A stretch of 64,000 nucleotides of DNA, taken from assembly GCF_029784135.1 (NCBI RefSeq), contig NC_073745.1, forward strand, positions 311,502,258 through 311,566,257, given 5' to 3'. The notes under the pieces were generated by a model. It did not search any database. It worked only from the letters and a program-made list of their open reading frames with translations, and was not told the origin of the DNA. This document shows, piece by piece, positions 44,672 to 56,258 of the stretch. The position numbers and the translations under genes are program-made. Numbering within the stretch: position 1 is the first letter of the stretch; every line of letters begins with the position of its first letter. Origin of the DNA: Toxorhynchites rutilus septentrionalis (taxonomy: Eukaryota; Arthropoda; Insecta; Diptera; Culicidae).

Positions 44672-45160
44672 TAGGGTTGGGGAAAAAGAAATGTCGTATT
44701 TCTGATCGAAATTGGACGCTTTATTTAACACACTTAAAATTATCCAGTCTGAGTCAAATATGCGCCGTTTTGTTCGTAAACTTGTTCCCATTTAGAAGGC
44801 AACTTCATTATCCCCCCCATATAACCCCTTCTCCCCCCCCCCCCCTCCTTATTTGCAAAAAACTCAGACAGCCAGTTTTCGCAAGCCTCTTCTGAGGCCA
44901 ACTTAGTATCACCAAGAGAGATGATAATCACTTGGAGTCAGGTCCGGACTATACGGTGGATGCAATAGGACATCCCATCCGAGCTCCCGTAGCTTCTGGC
45001 GGGTCATCAAAAATATGTGAGGCCGAGCGTTGTCCTGGTGGAAAATAACACCACTCCTATTGATCATTTCTGGCCGCTTCTGTTCAATCGCCTGCTTCAA
45101 ACGGTCAAGCTGCTCACAGTAGAGAACCGAGTTGAGGATCTGCCCATAGTTGAAAAAGGA
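44672..45160 (-). mobile_element. Truncated DD34D mariner, 3' part only
   Basis: The left end GGGTTGGGGAAAAAGAAATG is the mariner inverted repeat shared with 56259-56901. Minus-strand coding includes VIFHQDNARPH, then LHPPYSPDLTPSDYHL, with 34 residues between the two Asp. After a frameshift and a poly-C expansion (44827-44845) come EACENWLSEFFANKE and the C-terminus KWEQVYEQNGAYL. The 5' half, with the DNA-binding domain and first catalytic Asp, is missing. Non-functional. Confidence 0.85.
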
Positions 45161-45438
45161 TATTTCATCTTAATTAATTTTCAGCTTGGCATAAATATTT
45201 CAACCAATATGAGTGAAGTATGTAAATAGATCAGCACAATTCTTCAGTCAACTTCAGTCGAATTTTTAAACATTTTCAGTCATATTCGATCATATTTTCA
45301 ATCGAAGTTTTATTTTAGATTAAATTGTTACAATACAACAAAGTTAAATTGTGACATAGCCTTCACAAAAAAACCAGATGGTATCATAATTCGTCCTGTG
45401 TATAGGAGGATTTTTTCTATCATTACAATTATTATTAG

Positions 45439-45688
45439 TTTTGCGAAATATGATCCTTCATTCGATGTATTCCAGCAAAGGAAAGATCCGAAGAAATTCG
45501 TAATTTCGGGGAAGTATACAAATTACCATGAAAGAATCGTCTTTGCTTCCGATCCGACAGGTCATGCATTTTTATGCATGAAAAAAACACAAAACCCCGC
45601 CGAATTCGTTAAACTATGGAAAGCGAAAGTGACAGCCGATAACCGGTTCCGCTTCATCGTTGAATGTCATGACACCCCTCTAACGTGA
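45439..45688 (+). CDS. Possible orphan exon, function unknown
   Basis: An open stretch without low-complexity sequence encodes FAKYDPSFDVFQQRKDPKKF, then a segment with TNYHERIVFASDPTGHAFLC, and ends VECHDTPLT before TGA. It is preceded by a T/A-rich tract ending in AG (45437-45438), a plausible acceptor. GTGAGA at 45685 could be a donor instead of the TGA being the terminator. Amino-acid composition is that of a folded protein, and codon use is less AT-driven than neighbouring random frames. I do not recognise the family and cannot find an upstream exon. It could be the last exon of a gene extending outside recognition range, or a gene fragment captured by repeats. Confidence 0.35.
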
Positions 45689-45899
45689 GACAGCGGCAAA
45701 AAAACTCAGAAATGCCGAAACGAAAAAGCCGCAACCAAGTAGTAGATAGTATGAAGAGGGAAGGTATGGAACCACTTGCTCTCACCTCACGTCGCTGGCT
45801 AGTGATACTAGCCATTATGGGGTACCACCAAAAAGTGACAAGCGGAATGAAACATAATCGGGTTTAATCGTTTTGACGGCTGTATATACTTTCCGGGTG

Positions 45900-46889
45900 A
45901 AAAGTGAAACCACAGAGAGATTTGTTTTTCTGGTGTTATTGCTTCACACATTTTGTTTGGTTGTGAAGTTCGAGTCAAATGGCGGTTAAAGATCAAATTT
46001 GTTATGACAGTTATATGGTTTACATGCAAATTTTAATGAACTATTAGAGAGAAAAAATAAACATTTAACCTACCTCCAAAATTGACAACCGCTGTCTAAT
46101 AAGCGCGAAGTAAAGCTAACACGATGCTTCTTTCGCTTGTCTGACGATCGAACTAGTTTTTGTCACCCCTGCCTTCCTACAGATACGTCATGTTAATTAC
46201 CCCACACGTACTCTAGTGTGAATTCTAGGTTTTTTTCCTTGTTGTACCGACACGGAGCTACCAGGGGGAACACAACTTTACGTGTGCACGATGTCACACT
46301 TGAGGTTACGTTTTCCTTTTTTGAGCCTAGCCGCCGTAATCGGTGTGTATAAATGCAGAACTATGAAAAACACTGCTAGTATGCTAGCAGTAGCCACCAA
46401 CTCGCTTTTTTCCTGGTTTGTTATGGTTTTCGAAGGATCTGCAAAAAAAAAAAGAATAAAAAGAAGGAAGATTTAATCTTTGGCCATTCCTAGCGGCACT
46501 CGTCATATACGAGTGAAGGTTCTCGTGGTATGTCATTTTGTATCGACACATTGTAGCAATATATCTACGCAAAATATGCAAATATTGTAACACTAGCGAA
46601 TTAATACTTCAAAGCCGGAAATCCACTGAGGAAACTGTCGTCAATTTCGTTGATGGATGGCAGTGTTGTGTCGTGTTGCTTGGATGAAAAAACTATGCGT
46701 AGCGTGCGTAAATGCCACAAGCTATACTGCCGTTCTACGCACAGTTGTCCCATGCTACTTTTCGACAATTTTCATTTTTCTTCATAAAACGACTTCCGAA
46801 AAAAACGCGAAAAAAATTTTTGTTTGTTTCCAGCTTTTAAAAAAACAACATCGAGCTCAATTATCCCATGTTGATATTCTAGGCATAAC
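45900..46889. other. Unclassified DNA
   Basis: Short frames only. Contains a TGCTAGTATGCTAGCA palindrome near 46372-46387. No gene supported. Confidence 0.4.
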
Positions 46890-46891
46890 TA

Positions 46892-48205
46892 AAGGGTGTG
46901 TCACATCAAATTGCATCACGGAAAAAACGCTGTAGAAATTTAATTTCTAGGAATTATATTTTCAGCTTTCGCTTATAATCAGATAAGAGTGTATAGATCA
47001 CGTTGGCCGTGCTTCACTGTCTATTTTTCGTAAATTTGGAAAAATGTCGTCGAACGAAAAAGAGCGTCGTGAATTAATCCTACGTACTCATTTCGAGAAT
47101 CCGGAGTTGTCACATCGGGACATCGGTAAGATGCTGGGAATCGTCCAATCCACGGTCAGCAGAGTACTAAAACGATACTTCGAGAACCTAACCATCGACC
47201 GGAAGGTGAAGAACGGCAAAATTGGATGCTCCGTCAGTGAAAAACATCACAAGCGCATAGTTAAGCAGTTTAGACGTGATCCGAGAAGTTCGGTTCGGTT
47301 CGGTCCGGTCCGGTCCGGGATGTCGCCAATAAGCTGAATTTATCAAGTTCATTCGTCCAGCGGACCAAGCAGCGGGAGGGCCTGCGTACATACAAGGTTC
47401 AGAAGGCTCCTAACCGCGACGAAAGGCAAAACATGGTGGGGAAGACGCGAGCCCGGAAGCTGTACACCGAAATGCTGACGAAGCCGCATTGCCTGGTAAT
47501 GGACGACGAAACCTACGTCAAATCGGACTTTCGTCAGCTGCCGGGCCTGTTGTTCTTCTCCGCAGAGGACAAATTCAGCGTTCCGGAGGAGATTCGCAAG
47601 CAGAAACTATCCAAGTTTGCCAAACAGTACATGGTGTGGCAAGCGATCTGCTCTTGCGGAAAGCGGAGCGCCCCCTTCGTGATGACCGGCACGGTAAACG
47701 GGCAGGTTTACCTTAAGGAGGGCCTACAGAAGCGCTTACTACCACTATTGAAGCAGCACGAGGGCCCGACCATCTTCTGGCCGGATCTCGCTTCGTGCCA
47801 CTATTAAAAGGACGTGTTGGAGTGGTACGAAGCCAACGAGGTCACCTTCGTGCCGAAATGAACCCGCCCAACGCGCCGGAGCTTCGCCCAATAGAGAAAT
47901 ATTGGACGATTATGAAGCAGGCCCTCCGGAAGAACCCAAAATTTGTCAAATCGGAGGCGGACTTCAAGAGAAAATGGATTTCTGTTCAAAAAAAACTACA
48001 ACCTGACGTTGTACAGAATCTTATGAACGGGGTAAAGAGGAAGGTACGAGCATACGGGCTTGGGCTCGAAGTATGAATAAAAAGAAAATGCCAAAAGTTG
48101 TTTAATAGTTTTTATTTTACTGTCTAAAATTTTCAAAAGGATCGGTCTACTGGGCGAATTTCTACAGCGTTTTTTCCGTGATGCAATTTGATGTGACACA
48201 CCCTT
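46892..48205 (+). mobile_element. DD37E Tc1/mariner-superfamily element, copy 2
   Basis: It is 1314 bp, with the same inverted repeats (AAGGGTGTGTCACATCAAAT) as 35677-36973, in opposite orientation. TA is duplicated at 46890-46891 and 48206-48207. The inverted repeats are intact, so it could in principle be moved by a transposase supplied elsewhere. Confidence 0.92.
47044..48076 (+). pseudogene. DD37E transposase pseudogene
   Basis: Very similar to copy 1 (35847-36821) but with at least three disabling changes. A 20-bp expansion of CGGTT/CGGTC units near 47290-47320 shifts the frame just after RRDPRSSVR. TCA has become TAA at about 47805-47807, right after the second catalytic Asp region (FWPDLASCHY). 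A 4-bp loss near 47857 occurs where copy 1 has CCAAAGGAAATGAACC. The tail KLQPDVVQNLMNGVKRKV..LGLEV is in the expected frame here, because its A-tract has 8 bases instead of 7. Confidence 0.9.
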
Positions 48206-48207
48206 TA

Positions 48208-51200
48208 TCTCACTATGTATTTTTTGTAGATATATAATAAATAATTTTATCTCACGCTTTCAGTAGGGCTAATGCACTCATTTCTGGTTTCGAAGAACGA
48301 ACTAATTCTCAAACAAATGAAAAAAAGTTTAACAGAACACATGTACACCTTGTTAGCGAATGCCTGAAAGCTATGAGATTTTAATTCTGCAAACTTGATG
48401 CAGATCACTTCCTTCTTTATAAAAAGATGTTTTTATACATAATCTTTCGGAAAAACACAAACAAAATCCTATTTTTGTTCACAATATTTCAAAAAACTTT
48501 TCCCATAACTGCCCCACCATGAATTTCGAAGCCCGTAGCCAAGATGGATTGATTCAAGTAAGCGGATCATTTCACATTTCTTTAAACAATAGTTTACTGC
48601 TTATGAAAAAATAATAGAAGGTTACCCTAGATTGCCCAAGTAAGTCATTTTCATTGCTTTCCAATTTCAAACAATTATGACACAATTTCTTAAAATGTTG
48701 TGTTTTTTGTACAGTGTGGCGCATAAGCCACGCAACCGATTTGCACAAATAATGTTTATATCGAGTATTATTCCATATCATCAAACTTCTTCACTGAAAT
48801 ATGTATTCTGCATGAAAGTCACATAAACATTGAGCGATCATGCTTCCATTGGTAATGGAGGATCTTTGTTTTCTACTTCTAAGCTACGTCATATTTGAGC
48901 TTAAACTGAACTCTGTGTTCTAAATCCAGGTCTACGTGAGAGTAAATTTGACATAGCGATCTGCTGATACATTTGTATCTGCAGAGTATATGTGGGATGT
49001 TGATAATACGATGAAATGACCGGCATATTCTTAGGATTTTCCAAATAATTTGAGAAGAACTTAGCGAAACGAGTGCGATCCAAATTTTATAATACCAGTT
49101 CAAAACCAGAGTTCATGTGCAGAACTCTGTACTGAAAGAAGCAGATTCAGTCCACCTTTTCTGATGGGTAGTACCCAGATATTTTACGAATTTTTATTTT
49201 GCGACGTTATCTGACGTTAATGACACATTGATACAGATGCTTTAGGTATGCTCAGCACCGGAGATCAGTTTTTTAACTTTGTCCTACCGATCGAAAGATT
49301 GTGATGTTACAAATGAAATTTCTGGTAATAAACACCTGTTATTACGACATTCGTGTTTATTTTCAGAGGGGCTTTGAATCCGGGATTAGATCACATATTC
49401 TGCACCGCAGCCAAGAGGAAAACCCTATCAGTACACTTTATGGAATAAAACATTCAAAATATTGTTTTCTTTGTTCTAATTTTTGCTTCAATATATGAAC
49501 TAGTATCTTGCAGTCAAAGTTAGTGAAGAAGTATGCCTAAATCCATTGGTTATTTCTTCATTTGAATGCTTTCGACACATTTTCTCAAATAATACCTCGA
49601 TTAGCTTCAAATAAAACAACATTCAATTGCACTAAACAATTGCAGAAGTCTTCAGAAAAACTCTTTTCGATAGACACTCGTTTCTCGGAGATTATCTGCA
49701 GGCGAATGATTTTATTGTTAAATAAATTTCTTCAGATGTTATTTCATGCTTAATTGTAAAAATATTCGCTTGAATGTGCAGTTTTACTGTTGTACTGTCC
49801 TTTGAAGTCATCGAAGAAATGTTTCTAATTTCAATTTTTATTTTTTCTTTGGAAACAATCTCCACGTTGAAACCATCAGAAAAGCAGTATTTGACGTTGA
49901 TTCTCTCGAATGTTCTCGAAAAGTGCTTTGAAGAAGTAATAGTTTGGCCAGTTATCATAGTGGGATTTTTATACAAATCATTAAATAGATTTCCATACGC
50001 ATTCGAACAAATGGGATAAAAAAGAACTAATTTTTGGTTTTTGTGATTTTGACCCACCATTTCATACAATTAACAAAGCGTTTCCTGAAGGTTTTGTATT
50101 GCGCTGTCAACAACAGTAAAGTTGAGATACTGTAGCTGGATAAAGTACAGTTGAGAGGCTTTCGAACTTTTACAATATATGGAAGAATGTCTACGTGAAC
50201 AACAGGGGAGAGGTATATCAATGTCCACACTTGTCCACGGAGGGGAAGGGGGAGTCTAAAAGCGTACTTTTTCTGTCCACGTGGTATGTGGAAGCCCCCT
50301 ATGCTAATCGCTGGCTGGAGCGAAACTAGAATCAGAATTACAAATGAAATCTCTTTTATGCTGGCCTCCGATGTAAGGGCGGAGCTTGAGTTGCAAATAT
50401 GTCTCTTCTGCTTCTGCGCTTCGGTGCGTGCTCTGCACTGAACATGTTTTGTGCTAATGTTGAAAATACACCCAATTCTCCTTATGCACGTGAGACGTTT
50501 CCCTCGCATTGATCCTGGACCTTATTCATTCAAGGATCCGCGTGTAAAATCCGTCGTGCAAAACGAGAATCGAGTGTACACGAGAGCAGAGCAGCAACTG
50601 ACAGTTTGTCTCTGTAAATGGGAACAATTTGGTTTCGCGATAGTATTGGTATATTGAAATTATGCCTTGCCGCTAAGTTTGGCGTTGATTATTGCCACTT
50701 TTGATCAATTTGAGCAATTCAGGGGCTGAGAACCCGAAACTATTGCGCATCCACTTTCGTTGACAATGTGGATAAAGGAATAAAATCAACTGAAGCGAAT
50801 ACTGGCGAATGGCAACTGTGTAATGTGCTAATTATAGATATGATAACCATGTGACATGTACACGATTAAAATTCGGCTCTGTTACAGCTAAAATGCTAAT
50901 GAGCCTTAAATAAATAAATGGGATAAAAAAAAACTACATAAACCATCCTCTCTTTCAGGGCCACCAGAGAATTCTACTAAAGAGTTGATACTAACATTTC
51001 GATGCTTTCTCAAACGATGACCGAACTGATAAACAGGCGAATTAAATAGAATAATTTCGTAGTCCTAATGTTTTACAAAGTTTTTGAACATTTTTGAATG
51101 GTTTCAACTACTTATAATCTGTTCACGGCTGATGAATATTATTTGGACGAACTTTCTAGAAAAAAAACATTAAACTGCACTTCGCCTACCTGCCTTTTGC

Positions 51201-51375
51201 CTACTTCAAAGATTTTAAATTTTTTCTGTGATTCAGGAGGTTTTGATACAAATCAAACACAACTGTTTATATTTTTTGAGGACTTTTTTACATTACATAA
51301 AAAATTCAGTGAGGTATATTTTTTGTCGTAGCACTGCGTTTAACTAGAAGAAATGAGGTGCAAAATGAAAATCTA
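48208..51375. other. Long AT-rich region with no supported gene
   Basis: Frames at 49692-50069 (125 codons, minus), 50027-50509 (160 codons, minus) and 50451-50657 (plus) have no recognised domain. The 50200-50600 part is less AT-rich, and might hide an exon, but no splice-consistent gene model is evident. A degenerate stem-loop-like sequence (CTCTCTTTCAGGGCCACC) is at about 50950. Confidence 0.4.
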
Positions 51376-51800
51376 AAAACTGAACATGTGAGATACAATG
51401 AAATATAATAAACGTTTATAAATCAACCATTGGTTGATCAATAGCAATGATGTTTGCATCAATTGATTGAAAATATTTCTACGTATCTCTCACAATTAAA
51501 AAAAAAAATAACAAATAATTGAATAATTGAAAAACCTTAAGCATTATCTAAACACGCTAAATCCCACGTTTTGAATGATCAAATATGTGCTCCCCAAGTC
51601 GTACCGACCGAAAGGAGCAACCAGAATAACTGCGTAATACAATCTGAATACATCAATACCACAACAAGAACAGCGGCAGCTATCCACCGTGCGTATCATT
51701 ATATCCAAGAAAAATAAAAAAAGGAGTCTCCGGCGAAAAGACACTTCACGTCTGTTTTCATATCGTAGAGTCAAAAGTGTTTGTGTATGATTGAATTACT
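51376..51800 (+). repeat. Dispersed repeat of the 9105 family
   Basis: Shows GATGTTTGCATCAATTGATT, TCTCTCACAATTAA, CCCACGTTTTGAATGATC and GGAGCAACCAGAATAACTG in the family order. Confidence 0.6.
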
Positions 51801-51813
51801 CGTTGGCATTTTT

Positions 51814-52200
51814 GACGTGGAACTACGTCTAATCGGAATATACAGGGGTTAAAATGAAACAGAACTCGTAGACAAAAATGAAAAATGAAATTTCTTAAAC
51901 AGACTGGAAAGATACTTGCATCTATTGATAAGAAATATTTCTACGCATCTATCACAATTAATGAAACATTATTTTTCCTGAGATAAGCAATTGAATAACT
52001 GTAAAATGTCAAGCGCTATCCAAACGCCATAACTGCCACGTTACGATTTCCGGTTTCCCCAACACAGTCATCTAAACCAAGGTATCTGGGGAAATTGGCA
52101 TTGAAAATACATGCAAGTTAGGGGAACTTTTGCTCCCACCGAAATGTATTCCCTAACACAACCATCAAAATCAAGGTGCCTTACATTACATGGCGTTAGT
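51814..52200 (+). repeat. Palindrome-started repeat (GACGTGGAACTACGTC)
   Basis: It begins with the palindrome variant at 51814-51829, followed by a TATACAGGGGTTAAAATG segment, then the GATACTTGCATCTATTGATA block, then CCGAAATGTATTCCCTAACA. It is the same family as 10090-11115 and 55187-55870, truncated. Confidence 0.65.
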
Positions 52201-52319
52201 TCGAATTCTTTACTAACACAGCAAATATGTTGAATTCGATTGAATTCGAAAATTGTTTCATTATATCAATAATTCAATCAATACAAAACAAATGATTACT
52301 AAGCCAACGGTAGTCCCAC

Positions 52320-52390
52320 GGTTAATATCTATGATATAACCGCAAGTAATATCTATGATATAACTTGCGGTTATATCATAGATATTAACC
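52320..52390. repeat. Perfect 28-bp inverted repeat
   Basis: Arms at 52320-52347 and 52363-52390 are exact complements (ACTTGCGGTTATATCATAGA as part of the right arm), with a 15-nt loop. The arm sequence is the same as the GGTTATATCTATGGTATAAC block at the left end of the composite repeats, so this is a fold-back of that end. It follows a half palindrome module (GGTAGTCCCACG). Confidence 0.85.
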
Positions 52391-52439
52391 CTTTTTTTTA
52401 ATTTCATGCGACATATGCCGACTGTGTATCGTTCTCACG

Positions 52440-52840
52440 AGAACAAGAATGAATCATGAATCAACCATCTTCAACTGTTTCCATAGAATCACACAAACTA
52501 TCGGCTCTTTTCAGGACCATGTTCACTAAAACGATACTTCGAAACGTTCGATAGATTCTAAAGTAATATCCGAAAGAATTAAAAAAACGATTATTTCTTT
52601 GTCGGGCGAGAGCTTGTAGGAATTTGGGAGTGTTATTGGGCTCTTTGCAGACTTTTTCCGATCGATCATGCAATTTTAGTGAATTCGTGTATTGTTTCCG
52701 GGTTAAAGGTGGCGTCAAAGTACATCACATTGTAAACCGGGTGTGGGTAAGGTATTTTCCATTAGTGAGAGCTGAATTTTTTTTTTTGAAAGTATTTTCC
52801 AGTTGAAAACTGAAGGTGAAAAATTGTTCCGCTGGTAGAC
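52440..52840. repeat. Dispersed repeat family C, copy 3, with stem-loop
   Basis: It contains AATCATGAATCAACCATCTT, a histone-like stem-loop GGCTCTTTTCAGGACC (52503-52518, one imperfect pair), TTTTTCCGATCGATCATGCA, GGTGGCGTCAAAGTA and GTTGAAAACTGAAGG. Confidence 0.6.
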
Positions 52841-54960
52841 TTTGTATTATTCCGTAATATATTTTATCAAAAATGTAGATTTTACTCAAAATGCATCTAT
52901 ATTGGTTGAATGTAACTGGACTTTATATAAGTCCTTTATACGTTGCTGAATTTATTTCAAAGGCGTTTAGGAATATATCCTTGATTAGTATATTGAAACG
53001 CAGCTCGAAAAACTATTCCATGAATAATTACAATTCGCTGCACGCTGTGCGATCTATTCTTTATAGCTCGATTACAACCCAATCTTCAAGGAATACAATC
53101 GGCATTTAGCACCATTTTCAATTCGCTCACTTATGGCCTCATTGCCCGTGCCAAACGCGCTGTCCGCCCGTCGGACCGGTTTTATGACGATGTTGAACAC
53201 GTACCTGTACACCTCTACCGGCAGAGAAGCCAAAGAGGAATGTTTGCTTAGTTTTACCCCATCGGTGGCCGCCACCTTTGCTGCGACTGTTGGTGCAGTT
53301 GTTGTTTCGCTTTCGCTTCGTTTACCGATTCCCAAAGGGGGAGCGCGCGCCAAATGAATAGTTGTAGAACCGCCGCCCTTCTCCGGGTGGTCCATTCCTC
53401 TGCTCCACCATCTTCTACAGGGGGCTACGGGAGATAATGAGCGACAGAAACAACTGGTGCACATGGACGGGACGGTGTGAGTCCGTTAGCCGAGTCACGT
53501 CTTTGGCCTTGGTGCCGTTATACACGTCACAGAGCCTTGAGGACGGGCTGAGGCTTGGGTTCGGTTTAATTGCTTGTTGTTGGTGCCATTTAGGGCGGGT
53601 TTCCCCGCCTAAAGAGGTTTTAGATCCTATATGTCCTATGGGCTCAATTTATGTCTCCGCTCGCCCCAGATGATTCCTTCTCTAAACTGAGGATTTATAA
53701 TTAGATCTGTAGACCTGTATTCATTTGGAACAAGTTAGCTTTTCGGGAATATGTTTGGGTGCTCTGTGATCTTTTCCAACGGAATATACGTATCAGCGTC
53801 ATTGGAAGAATCACAACAGCGCAACTTCATTGTCATGCAACAACATGAATGTTTGCCTTTCAGAACTCATAACCCGGAAGCGATTTCTCGCAATGATTAT
53901 ATTACTCCAACCCGCAACAAGACTCCTGTCGGGTTTTTTTCCTACCATCATTTACAATCATTGCATTCCACACTCCGAGTACCCTGCTTGGAGTAGAAAC
54001 GATTCTCATTTCATTTCACCCTGCTTGGAGTAGAAACGAGTCTCATTTGAAACATATCTTCTCCGGAGATGATGCACACAAAAACTCTTGCGTTGGGGTT
54101 CGGAGCAAACACCAACGCGTTATCAGGTCGTTCGGGATAATGGCGCAATGAAGGAAGAAGATGGGTAACACACATATAAACATAAGAATTTCATCGAAAT
54201 AGTTCGTGAGGAACGGATAAGAAGACATAAAATCGATAGTGTTGAAGCTCGTCAAAAGTGGCGAACCGCCTCCAGATAACAGCTGTCTTGAACCCAATGG
54301 CTGAGGTGAATCTGAACCGACAAAGTCGCTTCGTACACCTCATATGAGCACCAGCACCTCATGTGGCAGAAATGGAGCTGTGCTCCTTTTCCCAATAAAG
54401 AACGGATATCAACCGATAACGTTCTCGGGGAACCTGACTGCTCCTGATATGGTGCAGACAGTGCGCACATGCTTTCTGTTACTCATCTCTCTGTATGGTA
54501 CACAGTGGCTCCCGAACTAGGTCATCATGTATTCATGAGAATAGTTTATAGTTTGTATTGCGGTATGCGGAATAGGTACACCGATAGAAGTTATTTTCAA
54601 TCAAGAGAGATGGAGAACTGGACAAATAATGATTGCCAACAACCTGTGAAAAAAAAGCAATGCTAGAATTCGATCTAGGTAAATCGTTGCTGTAGAAATA
54701 CATGAATATAGATGTGTATATTAACGGAAAAATACATTCTAGTTTTTGAATTTTCCAACCAAAAATTGTTAAAGCTAAGATTAGAATGTTATAACACCTA
54801 TTCAAAATTAAACGAAAAACAAGCATGAACTGATAGGTTATCATCAATTTTGGACTGTTATCAATAAAAATGTTACCAGTCTATTGCAGCATATAATATT
54901 ATTTCGGAACCTTTAGTCGAAATGTTATTTGTAAGAAAAATAATCCAATCGTGTGTATCG
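52841..54960. other. Unclassified, with a GC-richer island
   Basis: 53120-53680 is GC-richer than the rest of the window and holds a 130-codon minus-strand frame (53072-53464) ending near CRLYSLKIGL. No domain is recognised, and an overlapping plus-strand frame is also open. 53977-54049 contains a 29-30-bp direct repeat (ACCCTGCTTGGAGTAGAAAC twice). No gene model is supported. Confidence 0.4.
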
Positions 54961-55092
54961 CGTATTCAGGGAAAAGGAGAAATAAAGTAGAGAGAGCAAG
55001 AGAAGAAAAAAAGAAAAGAAAAATTAAAGAGCAGGAAAAAGAGATAGACAAATGGAAGAAAAAGAATAAGATAGAGAAAAAAGAAGATACAT
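54961..55092. repeat. Purine-rich tract
   Basis: About 130 nt of almost pure A/G sequence (GAGAGAGCAAGAGAAGAAAA and similar), distinct from the larger GA block at 56930. Confidence 0.7.
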
Positions 55093-55186
55093 GTGGAATT
55101 AATTGAAAACTACACCCATTGTCGCAGGAAGCTTTTAGACAAAACTGTTAGAAATGTAAAGATGGGTGTAGGATCTTTTGTTTTTT

Positions 55187-55870
55187 GACGTGGGACTACG
55201 TCTAACCAGAGTATATGAGGGTAAAATGAAAACCTAAAATGAAATGATTTCGAATGCTTATAACTCGAAAATTTCTTAATAGATCGGAAAGATGTTTGCA
55301 TAAATTGATAGGAAATATTTCTACGCGTCTATCACAATTAATCAAATGTTATCTTTCATGAGATAAACAATTTAATAACTTTAAAAAGTCAAGCATTATT
55401 TGTATTTTTATTTCAAGGCTAAAACACCCTATCTACCAAGTTTTTATTGGCCCGATTTACGGTTTCCCCAAACACAGACTTCAAATCAATGTACCTGTGG
55501 GAATCCACTTTGCAAATATACACGCAAGTTGTGAATATTTATGTTCATACCAAAATGTGTTTCCCTAATACGAACATCAAAATCAATGTGCTTGGGGGAA
55601 CCCGCTTTGCAAATATATACAAGCAGCGAGTCCTTTTGTGCTCGCTCGTCTTTGTGCAGGCCGGTATATGTTTCCCTAAAACGTACTTCTGAAAATCGTC
55701 ATTTCAGATACTAGAGGTGAATGAACTTACGCGGTTCGAGAACTACGTAAACATGAAAGATGCAATAATTTCAGAGGAAAATGTAAAATACAATGATCGT
55801 TTGACAATTTTTCCGTTCACATATTTTGGTAGTCCTAGACATCATACTAAACGTAAAAGGACGTTCGTCA
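55187..55870 (+). repeat. Palindrome-started repeat (GACGTGGGACTACGTC)
   Basis: It begins with the palindrome variant at 55187-55202, then the CTTATAACTCGAAAATTTCT block, GGCCCGATTTACGGTTTCCC, sub-repeats with TTTCCCTAATACGAAC, and a tail (TTGGTAGTCCTAGAC, AACGTAAAAGGACGTTCGTC) that also closes 10090-11115 and 14225-15605. Confidence 0.7.
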
Positions 55871-55984
55871 ATTTTACATAAATTGAACCTACATGGCAAC
55901 TGTTCAAACTTTTTACTTACAAAGCAAATATGTTGAACTCAATTGAATTCGAAAATTGTTTCATTCAAACGATAATTTTCTGAA

Positions 55985-56060
55985 TACAATAGAAATGCTT
56001 ACTAAGACAACGGTAGTCCCATGTCAACCTTGCAGTTCTATCATAGATATAACCCATTCA
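55985..56060 (-). repeat. Relic of the composite-repeat left end
   Basis: On the minus strand it reads GGGTTATATCTATGATAGAA, then GGTTGACATGGGACTACCG, the same order as at 428-480 and 15610-15660. Confidence 0.6.
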
Positions 56061-56258
56061 TTTTTTTGACTACATTTCTTCGAACTTCGAAGCTTTGTTC
56101 AAATTTCTTCTTCGGCTCGTCTCGAGGCTTTAAACCTAAAATTTAATTCTGCCCTAACCCTAAGAAATTTTAGTACAAGAAAAAAACTTCTAAGCAAATT
56201 ATGCTGCAACTACATGAAGCATAAATAGCATACATAATCTTTTGAAAAATCAAATATA

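Noticed and set aside
50027..50509. 160-codon minus-strand frame
   Set aside because: No recognised domain or splice context; a plus-strand frame overlaps its end.
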